From NCBI RefSeq assembly GCF_003352085.1, contig NZ_CP025804.1, positions 4,464,001-4,528,000 on the forward strand: 64,000 nt of DNA, given 5' to 3'. The position numbers and the translations under genes were made by a program. This document shows positions 8,432-17,106 of this stretch, piece by piece; position 1 is the stretch's first letter; every line of letters starts with the position of its first letter. The DNA comes from Sulfitobacter sp. SK012 (GTDB taxonomy: Bacteria > Pseudomonadota > Alphaproteobacteria > Rhodobacterales > Rhodobacteraceae). The notes under the pieces were generated by a model that saw only the letters and a program-made list of their open reading frames with translations, had not been told where the DNA came from and searched no databases.

Positions 8432-9526
8432 ATGACAAACCCCCATATTCTGGCCGAAGTGCTGCTCCCAACGCAGGAATTGCGCAAAGACCTGCCGTTT
8501 TACACCAAGACACTTGGCATGCGTCTGGAGAATATTTTCCCTGCTGATGACCCGTCGGTTGCCAGCTTTTCTGGCCACGGGTTGCGCCTACGCATTGAAA
8601 AGGGTGCCGACGTGCCGCCCGGCCACATTCGGATCCTGACAGATGATCCGGATAATTTTGCTGAAGGTGCACGGCAGCTAACCGCACCCAATGGCACCCA
8701 AATCACCGTTGTCCCGCTGACCCCACAGGTAGAGAATACCCAAACGCAACATGAGTTTGCTGTGCGGCGCTTACGTGATGAAGCACCTTGGGTGATTGGC
8801 CGCGCCGGGATGCACTACCGTGATCTTATTCCATCACGCCTAGGGGGCTCGATTATCGCCAGCCACATCCGCATCCCAGATGGCGGGCCGGTGCCTGACA
8901 TGGTTCACTATCACACCGTCGGGTTTCAGCTCATCTATTGCTACAAGGGTTGGGTCGATGTTCTGTATGAAGATCAGGGTGAAGCTATCCGTCTCAATGC
9001 CGGAGATTGCGTCACACAGCCCCCCGGCATCCGCCACCGCGTTGTCGAAGCATCGCCTAACATCGAAGTGATCGAGATTGGCGTCCCGGCCGAGCACATC
9101 ACCACGATCGATCATGAATTCACCCTACCCAACGGCACGGGCGATCCTAGTCGCGAATGGGAAGGGCAAATATTTGTCCATCACATCAAAGATGACGCCA
9201 CCTGGTCGCCTTTCCGCATTCCCGGTTTTACCGCGCGTGACACGGGCATCGCAGCCGGAACCAAAGGTGTCGCTGGCATCCAGATCGCCCGACCAGATAT
9301 AGGTGAGACGCCGCTTACCATGCACGATGCTGACATCCACTTCACTTTCGTAGTGGAAGGCCAGATGACACTGTCTGCTGAAGGCCAACAAGATCGTGAC
9401 CTGCGGCCCGGTGACGCCTTTGTCCTCCCACCTAACATGGCTGCGCAGTACAGGGATTGCAGCTCAGATCTAGAACTGCTTGAGGTTGCTCTGCGCGGAG
9501 ATTTCGCAACAACGGTAACAAGCTAA
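8432..9526 (+). CDS. VOC/glyoxalase-like plus double-cupin protein
   Basis: 364 residues. Residues 1-90 look like a glyoxalase/VOC half (ILAEVLLPTQELRKDLPFYT, LGMRLE). Two cupin barrels follow. The first has VHYHTVGFQLIYCYKGWVDV, LNAGDCVTQPPGIRHRV; the second has MHDADIHFTFVVEGQMTL, LRPGDAFVLPPNMAAQY. The His residues of cupin 1 could bind a metal; cupin 2 is less complete. Cotranscription with the aminotransferase suggests they act on the same compound. No reaction can be assigned from sequence alone. Confidence 0.75.
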   Translation: MTNPHILAEVLLPTQELRKDLPFYTKTLGMRLENIFPADDPSVASFSGHGLRLRIEKGADVPPGHIRILTDDPDNFAEGARQLTAPNGTQITVVPLTPQVENTQTQHEFAVRRLRDEAPWVIGRAGMHYRDLIPSRLGGSIIASHIRIPDGGPVPDMVHYHTVGFQLIYCYKGWVDVLYEDQGEAIRLNAGDCVTQPPGIRHRVVEASPNIEVIEIGVPAEHITTIDHEFTLPNGTGDPSREWEGQIFVHHIKDDATWSPFRIPGFTARDTGIAAGTKGVAGIQIARPDIGETPLTMHDADIHFTFVVEGQMTLSAEGQQDRDLRPGDAFVLPPNMAAQYRDCSSDLELLEVALRGDFATTVTS

Positions 9527-9638
9527 AGGGCACGATACTTTACATCACACGTTAGTTACCGATGCTTCTGGTCGGTTGATTTGGAAATGCTGCCAGACGA
9601 CATTGAACCAGTCCCAGTTTACCGCAGAAGGCGTGACC

Positions 9639-10091
9639 CTATCGGGAACAAAACCTGTGACACTCGGACACCGCGGCCCATCGCGTGAGCGTGAAATGGT
9701 CTCCGTTGTAGAGTGTGTTCCTGGTCGAAACGGCTACGGAAGGCAGGTTGAACAGCTGCAAATACCTATAAACAAAGCATTTTCCTGAAGCGGAGCATGC
9801 CCCGTTTCCGCCGTCGAGAAAGAAAATGAAATGAAAAATCTCGACTCGATTGTTCAACCGACGGCCCGTCTCCTGCTTTTGCGCGTTGCCAACAAACTTC
9901 ATCGCGGAGCTACATGTACGCAGCTTGTCCGTTAATTCGATTTCCAGTTGACCGTATCGCCTCATTGATTTTGTGAAGGTTTCAACGCTGCTTTGTGATC
10001 ACTGCGCCTTCTGACGAGGAATTCTAATACGTCGCATCCGCAATTCAAAACGCGCTACGCCGTCGATCTTCTCGGAAACTTCGTCGAGGTG
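9639..10091 (-). pseudogene. Decayed IS6-family transposase remnant
   Basis: Reading the minus strand in shifting frames gives a run of IS6/IS26-type transposase blocks. They are HLDEVSEKIDGV (near 10091), SEGAVITKQR, then MRRYGQLEIELTDKLR with AMKFVGNAQKQETGRRLNNR, then in another frame RRRKRGMLRFRKMLCL, and finally DHFTLTRWAAVSECHRFC. At least two frameshifts and two stops break it, so it is dead. The N-terminal part is missing. It fills most of the 9527-10186 gap, and I saw no clear terminal repeats. It marks old IS activity at the left edge of the disrupted secretion locus. Confidence 0.7.
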
Positions 10092-10186
10092 CTAAAGCTA
10101 GCGTGCTGATGTCGATGGTTCAGGGCCAGTTAAACGGGCCCGGAAGCGCCACAGATCTAAACTGTAGGAAGCCTTTGTTCAGTTCA

Positions 10187-11521
10187 TTATCGCTCTCCAA
10201 ATGCATTCTCAAGCGATCTACTGACCGGCTTGATCAAATAGGCTATTGCCGTTCTCTCACCAGTGACCACTTCAGCCGTAGTAACCATCCCAGCTTGAAG
10301 AGTACGCTCCCATTTACCAGATCCTATAGTTTCCTTGTTAAGCGAGACTGTAGCGCGGAAGAACTCGCGAGCAGATTTTGGATCTACCACTAAGCTAGGT
10401 GAAAAACTGGATATCTCTCCCGATACCTGTCCATAACGGCGAGCGTCGAAGGTGTCCATTTTCAGGGAAACAGTGTCACCCAAAAAGATGTGACCAATAT
10501 CTGCAGGGTCAAACTCGATTTCAGCCATAAGGCGGGCTTTGGTTGGCAAAAGCTCAAAAATTATTTCGCCAGCGGTAACAACCTCTCCAAAATTTGGAAA
10601 TGCGACAGCTTGAATGATTCCTGTTTCCGGAGCCCGAATTTCAAGATTTTTATTCCGTTCAACGAGCGCGCTCATGCGTACTGAGAGAGAGCCCATTTTC
10701 TGCTCTAATTTAAATATTTCAGCAATAAGAGTACCACGTAGGTTTAGGCGATCTTGGTCCATTAGAGCCCGAGCAGCGTTTAATTCCTTTTTAGTTTGAA
10801 TTAGGCGGACGTCTACTTCAATCTGAGCAGCGTGCAATTGGTTCAGTTTATCATGTTGTTCATCGAGTTCTTTGATCGCAACCAACCCTTTGGCATGCAA
10901 AGTTTGTACACGGACAAGGCGAGCTTTGCGCGTATCTATGCGCTTGGCTGTCAAAATGCTTGTTTCTTTTTGAACGACTAGAGTTTGTTCTAATTGTTCA
11001 GCGACTTGAGCATGAATGGATTGCTGCGACGCGAAAACAATCAGACGAGACGCAGCGTACATTAGGCCATCTGCTCGCAGGTATTCAGTAGCGTCAGAAA
11101 TAGAAACTGCCGAATGGCTCAGGGTCTCAACGATCCCTTTCAGGTTAGACAATTCATCTTGAGAACTCCTGATTTCCTCTTCGACGTCACCTATTAACTC
11201 ACCCAAAGCACCTGACCTGAGAATGGCAAGAACCTGATGCCGTTCAACTTTCTCCCCTTCAGCAACTAATACGTCAAAGACTATGCCACCTTCGGAGGAT
11301 TGAACCTGCCGATAACCTCCCATAGGCTTGAGTTTGCCGCTCGCCCTCGTCACTTCAGGAATCGTGGTTACAGAGGCAAGCCAAATGCTCAGCGTCAAGA
11401 ATCCAACTATGGTCAAAATGACGGCCCTAGCAATCCTTGGACCACGCGCGTCATTTCGTATTTTGGAACGTTGAAAAACGCCTTTTCGGGCAAAGAGGGA
11501 ATTCAAAGCCTTAATCTCCAT
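10187..11521 (-). CDS. HlyD-family type I secretion adaptor
   Basis: Periplasmic adaptor (membrane-fusion) protein, about 444 residues, that would bridge an inner-membrane ABC exporter and an outer-membrane TolC-like channel. One membrane segment lies near residues 32-50 (ARAVILTIVGFLTLSIWLA). It is followed by the lipoyl half (GGYRQVQSSEGGIVFDVLVA...EGEKVERHQVLAIL), a long coiled-coil region (about 90-290), the second lipoyl half (NLEIRAPETGIIQAV) and a beta-barrel domain. ATG 11521 is preferred to TTG 11533. It overlaps the end of the exporter gene by 11 bases. With the exporter broken, its partner is missing here. Confidence 0.9.
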   Translation of the reverse strand: MEIKALNSLFARKGVFQRSKIRNDARGPRIARAVILTIVGFLTLSIWLASVTTIPEVTRASGKLKPMGGYRQVQSSEGGIVFDVLVAEGEKVERHQVLAILRSGALGELIGDVEEEIRSSQDELSNLKGIVETLSHSAVSISDATEYLRADGLMYAASRLIVFASQQSIHAQVAEQLEQTLVVQKETSILTAKRIDTRKARLVRVQTLHAKGLVAIKELDEQHDKLNQLHAAQIEVDVRLIQTKKELNAARALMDQDRLNLRGTLIAEIFKLEQKMGSLSVRMSALVERNKNLEIRAPETGIIQAVAFPNFGEVVTAGEIIFELLPTKARLMAEIEFDPADIGHIFLGDTVSLKMDTFDARRYGQVSGEISSFSPSLVVDPKSAREFFRATVSLNKETIGSGKWERTLQAGMVTTAEVVTGERTAIAYLIKPVSRSLENAFGER

Positions 11522-12052
11522 TATTTTTGCCAAGCAAAGCGTGGATCTTTTTTGCGCCTGACGGACCGGTGTCGTTCACGATCAACCGGCCTTCGTCTAA
11601 AAAGATGTAGCGATCCGCCAACCCAATGATGTCTGGGTCTTGGGAAGCTATTATCATTGTTCTTTGCCCTTTGCTCCGGGTCAGGTTGTTAATCAAAGCC
11701 GTCCGCCTGGCGGAGTCGAGACCGTGAGTAGGCTCATTGAGAAGTAAGACTGAGCCGCCACGGGCAAAAGCGCGCGAAAGCGAAAGTGCGCGAAGCGTAG
11801 ATGTCGTTAGCTTGTCTCGAAAGGCTTCTGATAACCGCGTGTGAATTCCATCGGGGAAAGCCGATATAATACCGCCGAGATTCATTCCGTTGAGAGATTG
11901 TGTGACTTGGGCCTTCGTCAGGCTGGGTGCCGCCAACCTAAAATTTTGAAAAACCGTTCCGTAAAATAGATCTGGTTGCGCGTATGTGACAGACTTTCGT
12001 AGATCGTCGACAGGAATTTGCCTGATATCGACGCCGCCCAGAGCTATGACTG
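11511..12052 (-). pseudogene. ABC exporter, C-terminal nucleotide-binding fragment
   Basis: The frame read on the minus strand from the IS edge gives VIALGGVDIRQIP, DLRKSVTYAQPDLFYGTV and on to Asp at the stop. This is the second half of an exporter ATPase domain, with a Q-loop region and a switch-like IIASQD. Two ATPase motifs look degenerate. The usual LSGGQ signature position reads LTTST, and Walker B reads SVLLLNEPTHGLDS, with Asn for the usual Asp before Glu. The front half lies beyond the IS256 element. The HlyD gene follows with an 11-base overlap. Confidence 0.8.
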
Positions 12053-12064
12053 AATCTGGTGTTT
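12053..12064. repeat. Left terminal inverted repeat of IS256-type element
   Basis: AATCTGGTGTTT matches the reverse complement of 13404-13415 exactly over 12 bases. The pairing continues imperfectly into GGGGGATTT versus AAGGGTTTC. Confidence 0.8.
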
Positions 12065-12143
12065 GGGGGATTTGAAGGTTGGCGGCGTATCTGGTTGATT
12101 TGTTGTTGCGAGACAGCAGCCCAACCGAAGGAGATACACCACC

Positions 12144-13391
12144 ATGGAAACGACTAACATTGTTGATTTTTCGCGTCGAGACGGGATCACGGACGCGCTG
12201 ACGGATTTATTGAGAACAGGAGCGCAGCAATTGATCGCAACAGCCGTTGAAGCTGAGCTTGAAAGCTATCTGTCTCAGTTTACCACCGCGCGCACTGAGG
12301 CCGGTCATGCGACTGTTGTGCGCAATGGGCATCATCCCGAGCGCCCGTTCCAAACGGGCATCGGCCCCGTGAACGTGCGCATTCCCAAGGTTCGCTCAAA
12401 AAACGGCCAGCCCGTGACATTCCATTCGGCCCTGGTGCCACCGTACGTGCGCAGAACCAAAACGTTGGAAGCGGCCTTGCCATGGCTGTATCTGAAGGGC
12501 ATCTCCAGCGGTGAAATGGGCTCGGCTCTCAAGGTTCTTCTGGGCCCTGATGCGGCGGGATTGTCGGCAAATACGGTCTCACGGCTCAAGCGCGATTGGG
12601 CCAACGAATACGGCGAGTGGAGAAAGGCAGCGTTGGACGATGAGCCCTTGGTCTACATCTGGGCTGACGGTGTCCACAGCGGCCTTCGGGGCGAGGATGA
12701 CAAGCTCTGCGCCCTTGTGATTGTGGGGGTAACAGCCCGTGGCAAGAAGCGGTTCTTGGCTATTGAGGACGGGGTGCGCGAGTCCACGCAGAGCTGGCGC
12801 GAGGCTCTCCTCAGCCTCAAAAGCCGGGGAATGAACGCCCCGAAACTTGCTATTGGAGATGGTGCCATGGGGTTCTGGGCCGCCATAGATGAAGTCTATC
12901 CTGAGACCCGTCATCAACGCTGTTGGCAACACAAAACTATGAATGTGCTCAACTGTTTGCCCAAGCTGTCTCAGCCAAAGGCCAAAGCTGCGATCCACAA
13001 CATCCGGCAGGCTGAGACCAAAGATGATGCGGGCAAGGCCTTAGATTTGTTCATCAAAACCTACGAACCCAAATACCCCAAGGCGACGCTGTGCCTGCAA
13101 AAGGACCGCGAGGAACTCATGGCATTCTTCGACTTTCCAGCACAACACTGGCAAAGCATCCGCACCAGTAATCCAATTGAATCCGCCTTTGCCACGATCC
13201 GTCATCGCACCAAACGATCAAAGGGCTGCCTCTCACGCGACGGCATGCTGCACATGATGTTCAAGCTGGGGCAATGCGCCGAGCAAAACTGGAGGAAACT
13301 ACGCGGCTTTGACTACCTCGCCAAAGTCATCACCGGCGTCGCATTCAAAGACGGAATTGAAGCCACTGAAAACAGCCAGATCGCCGCATGA
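12144..13391 (+). CDS. IS256-family transposase (mutator type)
   Basis: 415 residues, intact. The N-terminus has the family opening LTDLLRTGAQQLIATAVEAE and RNGHHPERPFQTGIGPVNVR. The DDE catalytic positions are visible as IWADGVHSGLRGE (first Asp), LAIGDGAMGFW (second Asp) and NPIESAFATIRHRTKRSKGC (Glu). CWQHKTMNVL is the C/W-H motif typical of mutator transposases. The ATG follows AAGGAGAT at ideal spacing. Since the frame is undamaged, the element may still move. Its insertion disrupts the secretion exporter. Confidence 0.95.
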   Translation: METTNIVDFSRRDGITDALTDLLRTGAQQLIATAVEAELESYLSQFTTARTEAGHATVVRNGHHPERPFQTGIGPVNVRIPKVRSKNGQPVTFHSALVPPYVRRTKTLEAALPWLYLKGISSGEMGSALKVLLGPDAAGLSANTVSRLKRDWANEYGEWRKAALDDEPLVYIWADGVHSGLRGEDDKLCALVIVGVTARGKKRFLAIEDGVRESTQSWREALLSLKSRGMNAPKLAIGDGAMGFWAAIDEVYPETRHQRCWQHKTMNVLNCLPKLSQPKAKAAIHNIRQAETKDDAGKALDLFIKTYEPKYPKATLCLQKDREELMAFFDFPAQHWQSIRTSNPIESAFATIRHRTKRSKGCLSRDGMLHMMFKLGQCAEQNWRKLRGFDYLAKVITGVAFKDGIEATENSQIAA

Positions 13392-13401
13392 CCAGAAACC
13401 C

Positions 13402-14682
13402 TTAAACACCAGATTTGACAATAACTCCGCCGCCCAAGAGGGCAGTGCCGATGGTGGGCTGATAAAATCCGCATAAAAGGTTCAATAGAGTTGTTTTGCC
13501 GCTGCTGTCGTTGCCGCATAAGACAACGAATTCTTTAGGATTAATATTGAGGGTGAGTTGCGAAAGTGCGGGACTGCTACTTGCATCGTAGCGTTTTGTC
13601 ACGCCGTTCAAGCTTATTTGACCATTAAACGTTTTTTGATGACTCTGTGTGACACCTCGAACTAATTCCCCGGGGATAGCAAGAACGCGATCACTTTGCG
13701 CTTTGCTTTTTTGAAAACTGAAAATTTGAGGGATGCTCGCGTAAAGTGCTTGGAGCGGAGATAGAATCTTCCAGACGAGCGACATGATGGCAATAAGGGC
13801 TCCAAAGCTGAGATCACCGGCTATGGCACTTAGCGTCCCCAAGCAAACGGCACCAATTCCAGCGAAAGCCATCAAACTTTGACCAATGTTCTGAGACATC
13901 AGCTGACTAGCACTATACATCTGTGTTGATTTAGCTGCGGTGTCCATGAGAAAGGCTTGTTTTTCAATCCAGTGATTCCCCAATCCCAGGCGTTGAATAA
14001 CGCGTTGGTGATTTGCAGCCTCGAAAACATGGGCCTGAAGCTCAGCGCCATGCTGGGATGCTGCGATCCCAAGCTTCTCTTGGACAGGTAAAAAGTAAAA
14101 AGTTGCAACGATAAAGATGAAAGCAAGTGCTGCGATCAGAAGCGCGACTTGTGGGGACAACCAAAAGAGTACGAAAAAGAATATGAACGTGAAAGGAAGA
14201 TCAAGAACAGTTATGAGAAGCTGTCCTGTAAATACGTCTCTAAATGCTTCGAATTGCTTAAACCTTGCAAGCTGTTGCTCAACATCCGACTTTTTTATTT
14301 GGCCCACGGGCAGAGCCATGAGTTTTCGAAAAAGCGCGAGGCCAAGAGCTTGTTCCGTCTCTTTACCCATGTGCGTCAGTGCGCTTGACCGAGCGGTTCG
14401 GAACACTGCATCAGTCGCAATAAATACCAAGACGATAGTGACGAGCGAAAAGACAAGATCGGTGGAGCCAGATGGTATGACGCGGTCATAAATGACCATG
14501 ATAAGCAAAGGGGTTGCTAAGCCGGTCAAGTTCGACATGAATGTTGCAAAGATCAACCACGGCATCAACGAGCGAAAACGATTCATCACGTCTGAGACGG
14601 AAATTGGTTTTTGATTGATATGCGTGCTATCAAATTTTTCAATTCGAATGATTTGACCGTGCAAGCGGTCTCGTTGCTCCAA
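13402..14682 (-). pseudogene. ABC exporter, membrane domain and Walker A fragment
   Basis: 426 residues of a type I secretion ABC exporter resembling the LssB/LapB group. Several membrane segments begin at MPWLIFATFMSNLTGL, with FVLFWLSPQVALLIAALAFI further in. The start of the ATPase domain has Walker A CGNDSSGKTTLLNLLCGFY. It stops inside the IS256 end (GVIVKSGV). The N-terminus is also short. LapB-like proteins have a C39-like domain ahead of the first membrane helix, and here only about 35 residues precede it, with the frame opening at a TTG. Both ends are therefore lost and the exporter cannot be functional. Confidence 0.8.
13404..13415. repeat. Right terminal inverted repeat of IS256-type element
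   Basis: AAACACCAGATT is the exact reverse complement of 12053-12064. It lies 12 bases after the transposase stop. Confidence 0.8.
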
Positions 14683-14723
14683 CTGGCAACGTCTTTCAGC
14701 TCACACAATCCCTTGCGGGGGAC

Positions 14724-15635
14724 GTGTACATAGGCGACGGAGCGAGTGATACAGTTTACCGCCTGCGCGACCGAAACGGGAACGACAACGCGCAAGACGC
14801 GGGCGAAGCCACGGTTTGGTTTTCCAGCGACAATGCGAATGAATTTGCTTTAAACACCGCCAATGGCGTTGCCTTTGGAGGCGATGGCGCACTCTACGTC
14901 GTAGAGGCAGACACCAGGGGCAATCCCAGCGGTGATGTTGTGTATCGGACCAATGACGTGAACGGCGATGGTGATGCCAATGATGTCGGTGAAAGTTCTG
15001 TTTGGCTGGATCTCGGGGCTCTGGATGCCTCATCGTCTCCATTTGAAATCACCTTTGACGGCGACGCTGCATTTATCACTGACACAGCTGGAGGACGCCC
15101 GAGAATCTACAGGGCAGAAGATGCTGATGGAAACGGCACAATCGAAAGCGGCGAAGTTGTCGAATTTGTCGCGCAAGGCGATGCGCCCTTTGCACTTGCC
15201 CTGTCAGCCAGCGACGGCAATCTATTCGCACAGGATCTTTTTACAGACGGCTTGCTGCGGTACACAGATTTGGACGGGGATGGACTAATTGATCTAGCAT
15301 CCGAGGCGTTCAATGTGTGGGATGCTACTGGCTTCACGGATGGGGCAATTTTTGACTTTGCTATTGATGGGGATCGCGGCTTAGTGCCAAGCAACCAGCT
15401 TGACGACAACGATACACTTCTGGCTCTGTTCGACACCAATGGCGATGGCGATTTCCTCGATCTAGGCGAGACGCAAACGTTCCTATTATTCAGTGAACAA
15501 GGTGTTTACCCACAAAGGCCGCGCTCTGTAGCCTTCTACAGCAGTGTCGCACCTGTACCTCTGCCCGCATCAATCCTGTTCTTGGCGGCGGCATTGGGCG
15601 GTCTTGGGATTTGGAAACGCCGCCAGAGCGCTTAG
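14724..15635 (+). CDS. VPLPA-CTERM protein, 5'-truncated
   Basis: 303 residues from a GTG, without a signal peptide. The body repeats acidic loops like calcium-binding or dockerin loops (DRNGNDNAQDAGE, DVNGDGDANDVGE, DADGNGTIESGE, DTNGDGDFLDLGE). It also has propeller-like strands (GDGALYVVEADT). It ends VPLPASILFL, a hydrophobic stretch and KRRQ, the sorting signal. Protein-like sequence continues upstream of the GTG in frame (SGLVAPTGNVFQL, ASGL near 14661), up to a stop at 14650-14652. The true start and export signal have therefore been lost at a junction with the exporter gene, and the product is probably not exported. Confidence 0.75.
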   Translation: MYIGDGASDTVYRLRDRNGNDNAQDAGEATVWFSSDNANEFALNTANGVAFGGDGALYVVEADTRGNPSGDVVYRTNDVNGDGDANDVGESSVWLDLGALDASSSPFEITFDGDAAFITDTAGGRPRIYRAEDADGNGTIESGEVVEFVAQGDAPFALALSASDGNLFAQDLFTDGLLRYTDLDGDGLIDLASEAFNVWDATGFTDGAIFDFAIDGDRGLVPSNQLDDNDTLLALFDTNGDGDFLDLGETQTFLLFSEQGVYPQRPRSVAFYSSVAPVPLPASILFLAAALGGLGIWKRRQSA

Positions 15636-15733
15636 TACTTGGTGCGCTAGAGGATTTGAGGTCGCCACCTTATGCACCAAGTTGAGGAGATCGTATTTCG
15701 AAAACCTTCGGATTGACCGACAAACAGAATAAT

Positions 15734-15770
15734 GTTCATCGCGCCTATTGATTTAATATGCGCGATGAAC
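15734..15770. repeat. Perfect 11-base inverted repeat
   Basis: GTTCATCGCGC (15734-15744) and GCGCGATGAAC (15760-15770) around a 15-base A/T-rich loop, in the gap between the truncated VPLPA gene and the next gene. There is no T-run, so it is a poor terminator. ACTTGGTGC/GCACCAAGT (15637-15682) forms a second, looser pair just after the VPLPA stop. No gene is evident in 15636-15905. Confidence 0.45.
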
Positions 15771-15905
15771 TCCACACTAAAATCGATCGTTTCACCCCTT
15801 TTCGCCGTTTGCTCCGAGATCACAGGGGATTAGGGTTTTGTCGCAAAGTTTGAGAATTTGGGCCTGCTTGCCCAGCTGTGATAGTTGCCGTCTTTGAGTT
15901 GGCGT

Positions 15906-16418
15906 TTATCGGTTCTCAAGAAAGTGGTAGGCCTCAAGGATTGTTTCTGCCAACCCGGCAAAGAAGTGTGGCGCTGACACATCAATCAGGCCGGTGGACA
16001 CATCCTCCGTCTCGTCCGGTACATCCGCGGGCTGCGTCACTACGAACAGCGTGCTTTTGTTATTCAATAGTTCGCGATAGCTCGCCCCCGTCCCATGCTT
16101 CAGAACATTGATCGCCAAATAGTGCTGGTGAAGCCTATCGGCGAGGTCTGCTTGTCCGGCATCCAAGAGCGCTGCTTTTACTTTGCGTGACAGCGGACCG
16201 CGTTTGAAATGACGCTGCATCCGTGCTTCAAACACGGCGAAAATGTCCACGGCAGCCAATTCAATCGCGACAATTTCGGATGTCATCTCTTTGCTTTGTG
16301 CGTCCGACAGGGTTTGACCTTCTGAGAGGTTCAAAATTTCTGATATCCGTTCTTGGGACGCCTGTGCTGTGTTCTGCGCTGCGCGAACCAGTTCAGGTAA
16401 GTTCTGTGAGACTGCCAA
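15906..16418 (-). CDS. Hypothetical protein, 170 aa
   Basis: A soluble, acidic, mostly helical protein (MAVSQNLPELVRAAQNTAQ... to FLENR) of no family I recognise. A central helical part holds AALLDAGQADLADRLHQHYL and ends with PHFFAGLAETILEAYHFLE. It has no signal peptide or membrane segment. The start lies after AGGAGGACGAAC on the minus strand, a good ribosome site that supports a real gene. It borders the disrupted region and lies near tRNA-Arg. Confidence 0.6.
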   Translation of the reverse strand: MAVSQNLPELVRAAQNTAQASQERISEILNLSEGQTLSDAQSKEMTSEIVAIELAAVDIFAVFEARMQRHFKRGPLSRKVKAALLDAGQADLADRLHQHYLAINVLKHGTGASYRELLNNKSTLFVVTQPADVPDETEDVSTGLIDVSAPHFFAGLAETILEAYHFLENR

Positions 16419-16521
16419 TGTTCGTCCTCCTAATGGTTACTTCCCCTTAAGCTAAAGGACCGCGAATGATAGGGGTGTTTGATCCCACCCAGGTCGCAGT
16501 GTGCATCATTCAGCTTAAAAC

Positions 16522-16764
16522 CTAACGCAGTTTCCAGCCATAGATAGCCGTTACCACGAGCGTGTACGTCGCGAGCAGGACAACGTTCACAGGCTTTCCT
16601 GATAACATTGGCGTCTTGATCTGAGAGACATTAAGTGCTGCGATGCAAAGGCCGCTAATAGCGAGAATAATAAAAACCACAGGCAGGCTGAAAAAATCCG
16701 CAAACAGGATCAGGAACACACGGAAGATGCTGGTGCTATCAGCGGCCAACCCCGTGAACAACAA
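16522..16764 (-). CDS. Small hypothetical membrane protein, 80 aa
   Basis: An 80-residue protein with two or three hydrophobic segments (FLILFADFFSLPVVFIILAI, SGLCIAALNV, NVVLLATYTLVVTAIYGWKL). It starts at a TTG after GGGAGCTAGGA. No family is recognised. It lies between a hypothetical gene and tRNA-Arg on the same strand, with 100 bases or more on either side. The size and hydrophobic pattern look genuine, but it could also be a chance frame. Confidence 0.45.
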   Translation of the reverse strand: MLFTGLAADSTSIFRVFLILFADFFSLPVVFIILAISGLCIAALNVSQIKTPMLSGKPVNVVLLATYTLVVTAIYGWKLR

Positions 16765-16917
16765 AATCCTAGCTCCCTTTTAGCAACCTAGATCATGCGC
16801 ATGGGGCGGTATTTCTATTGATTCTGCTGAATAATCCCAAAGCAACAGCAAATTCCAATAAAGAAGCCTGCTATTTCAACATTCCAAGATTAAATATCTA
16901 ATATCAAAAGGTAAAAG

Positions 16918-16994
16918 TGGTGACCCCGATTGGATTCGAACCAATAACCTGCCCCTTAGGAGGGGGCTGCTCTATCCAGTTGAGCCACGGGACC
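16918..16994 (-). tRNA. tRNA-Arg (anticodon CCU)
   Basis: The minus strand folds into a standard cloverleaf: acceptor GGTCCCG/CGGGGTC, D-arm with GGCTCAACTGGATAGAGC, anticodon stem GCCCC/GGGGC with loop CTCCTAA (anticodon CCT), T-arm ATTGG-TTCGAAT-CCAAT, discriminator A and an encoded CCA end. It reads AGG codons. It stands alone, next to the rearranged 9.5-15.7 kb region, but no integrase or attachment repeat is visible. Confidence 0.95.
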
Positions 16995-17106
16995 GCCACG
17001 GATCGTTTAACTTAGCTTGCTAGCTTTGTCATCGCCCGATTGGACAGTGCTTGATCGTTGCGCCCGCTTCGCGGTATCACAAAGATGTACCAGTCAGGAA
17101 TTGCCC

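Larger units (their letters stand above)
12053..13415 (+). mobile_element. IS256-family insertion sequence, about 1.36 kb
   Basis: The ends carry inverted repeats AATCTGGTGTTT (12053-12064) and AAACACCAGATT (13404-13415), with weaker pairing further in (GGG and T/C-rich). They enclose a single intact transposase gene, the IS256 layout. The element lies inside an ABC exporter gene. Bases on the two sides (TATGACTG left, TGACAATA right) do not form the 8-base duplication expected of a fresh IS256 insertion. The stop codon of the exporter's N-terminal half lies inside the right end. Confidence 0.85.

Noticed and set aside
16918..16994. tRNA-Arg as the attachment site of an integrated island
   Set aside because: No integrase, no duplicated tRNA end and no matching repeat were found; the damaged region ends more than 1 kb away.
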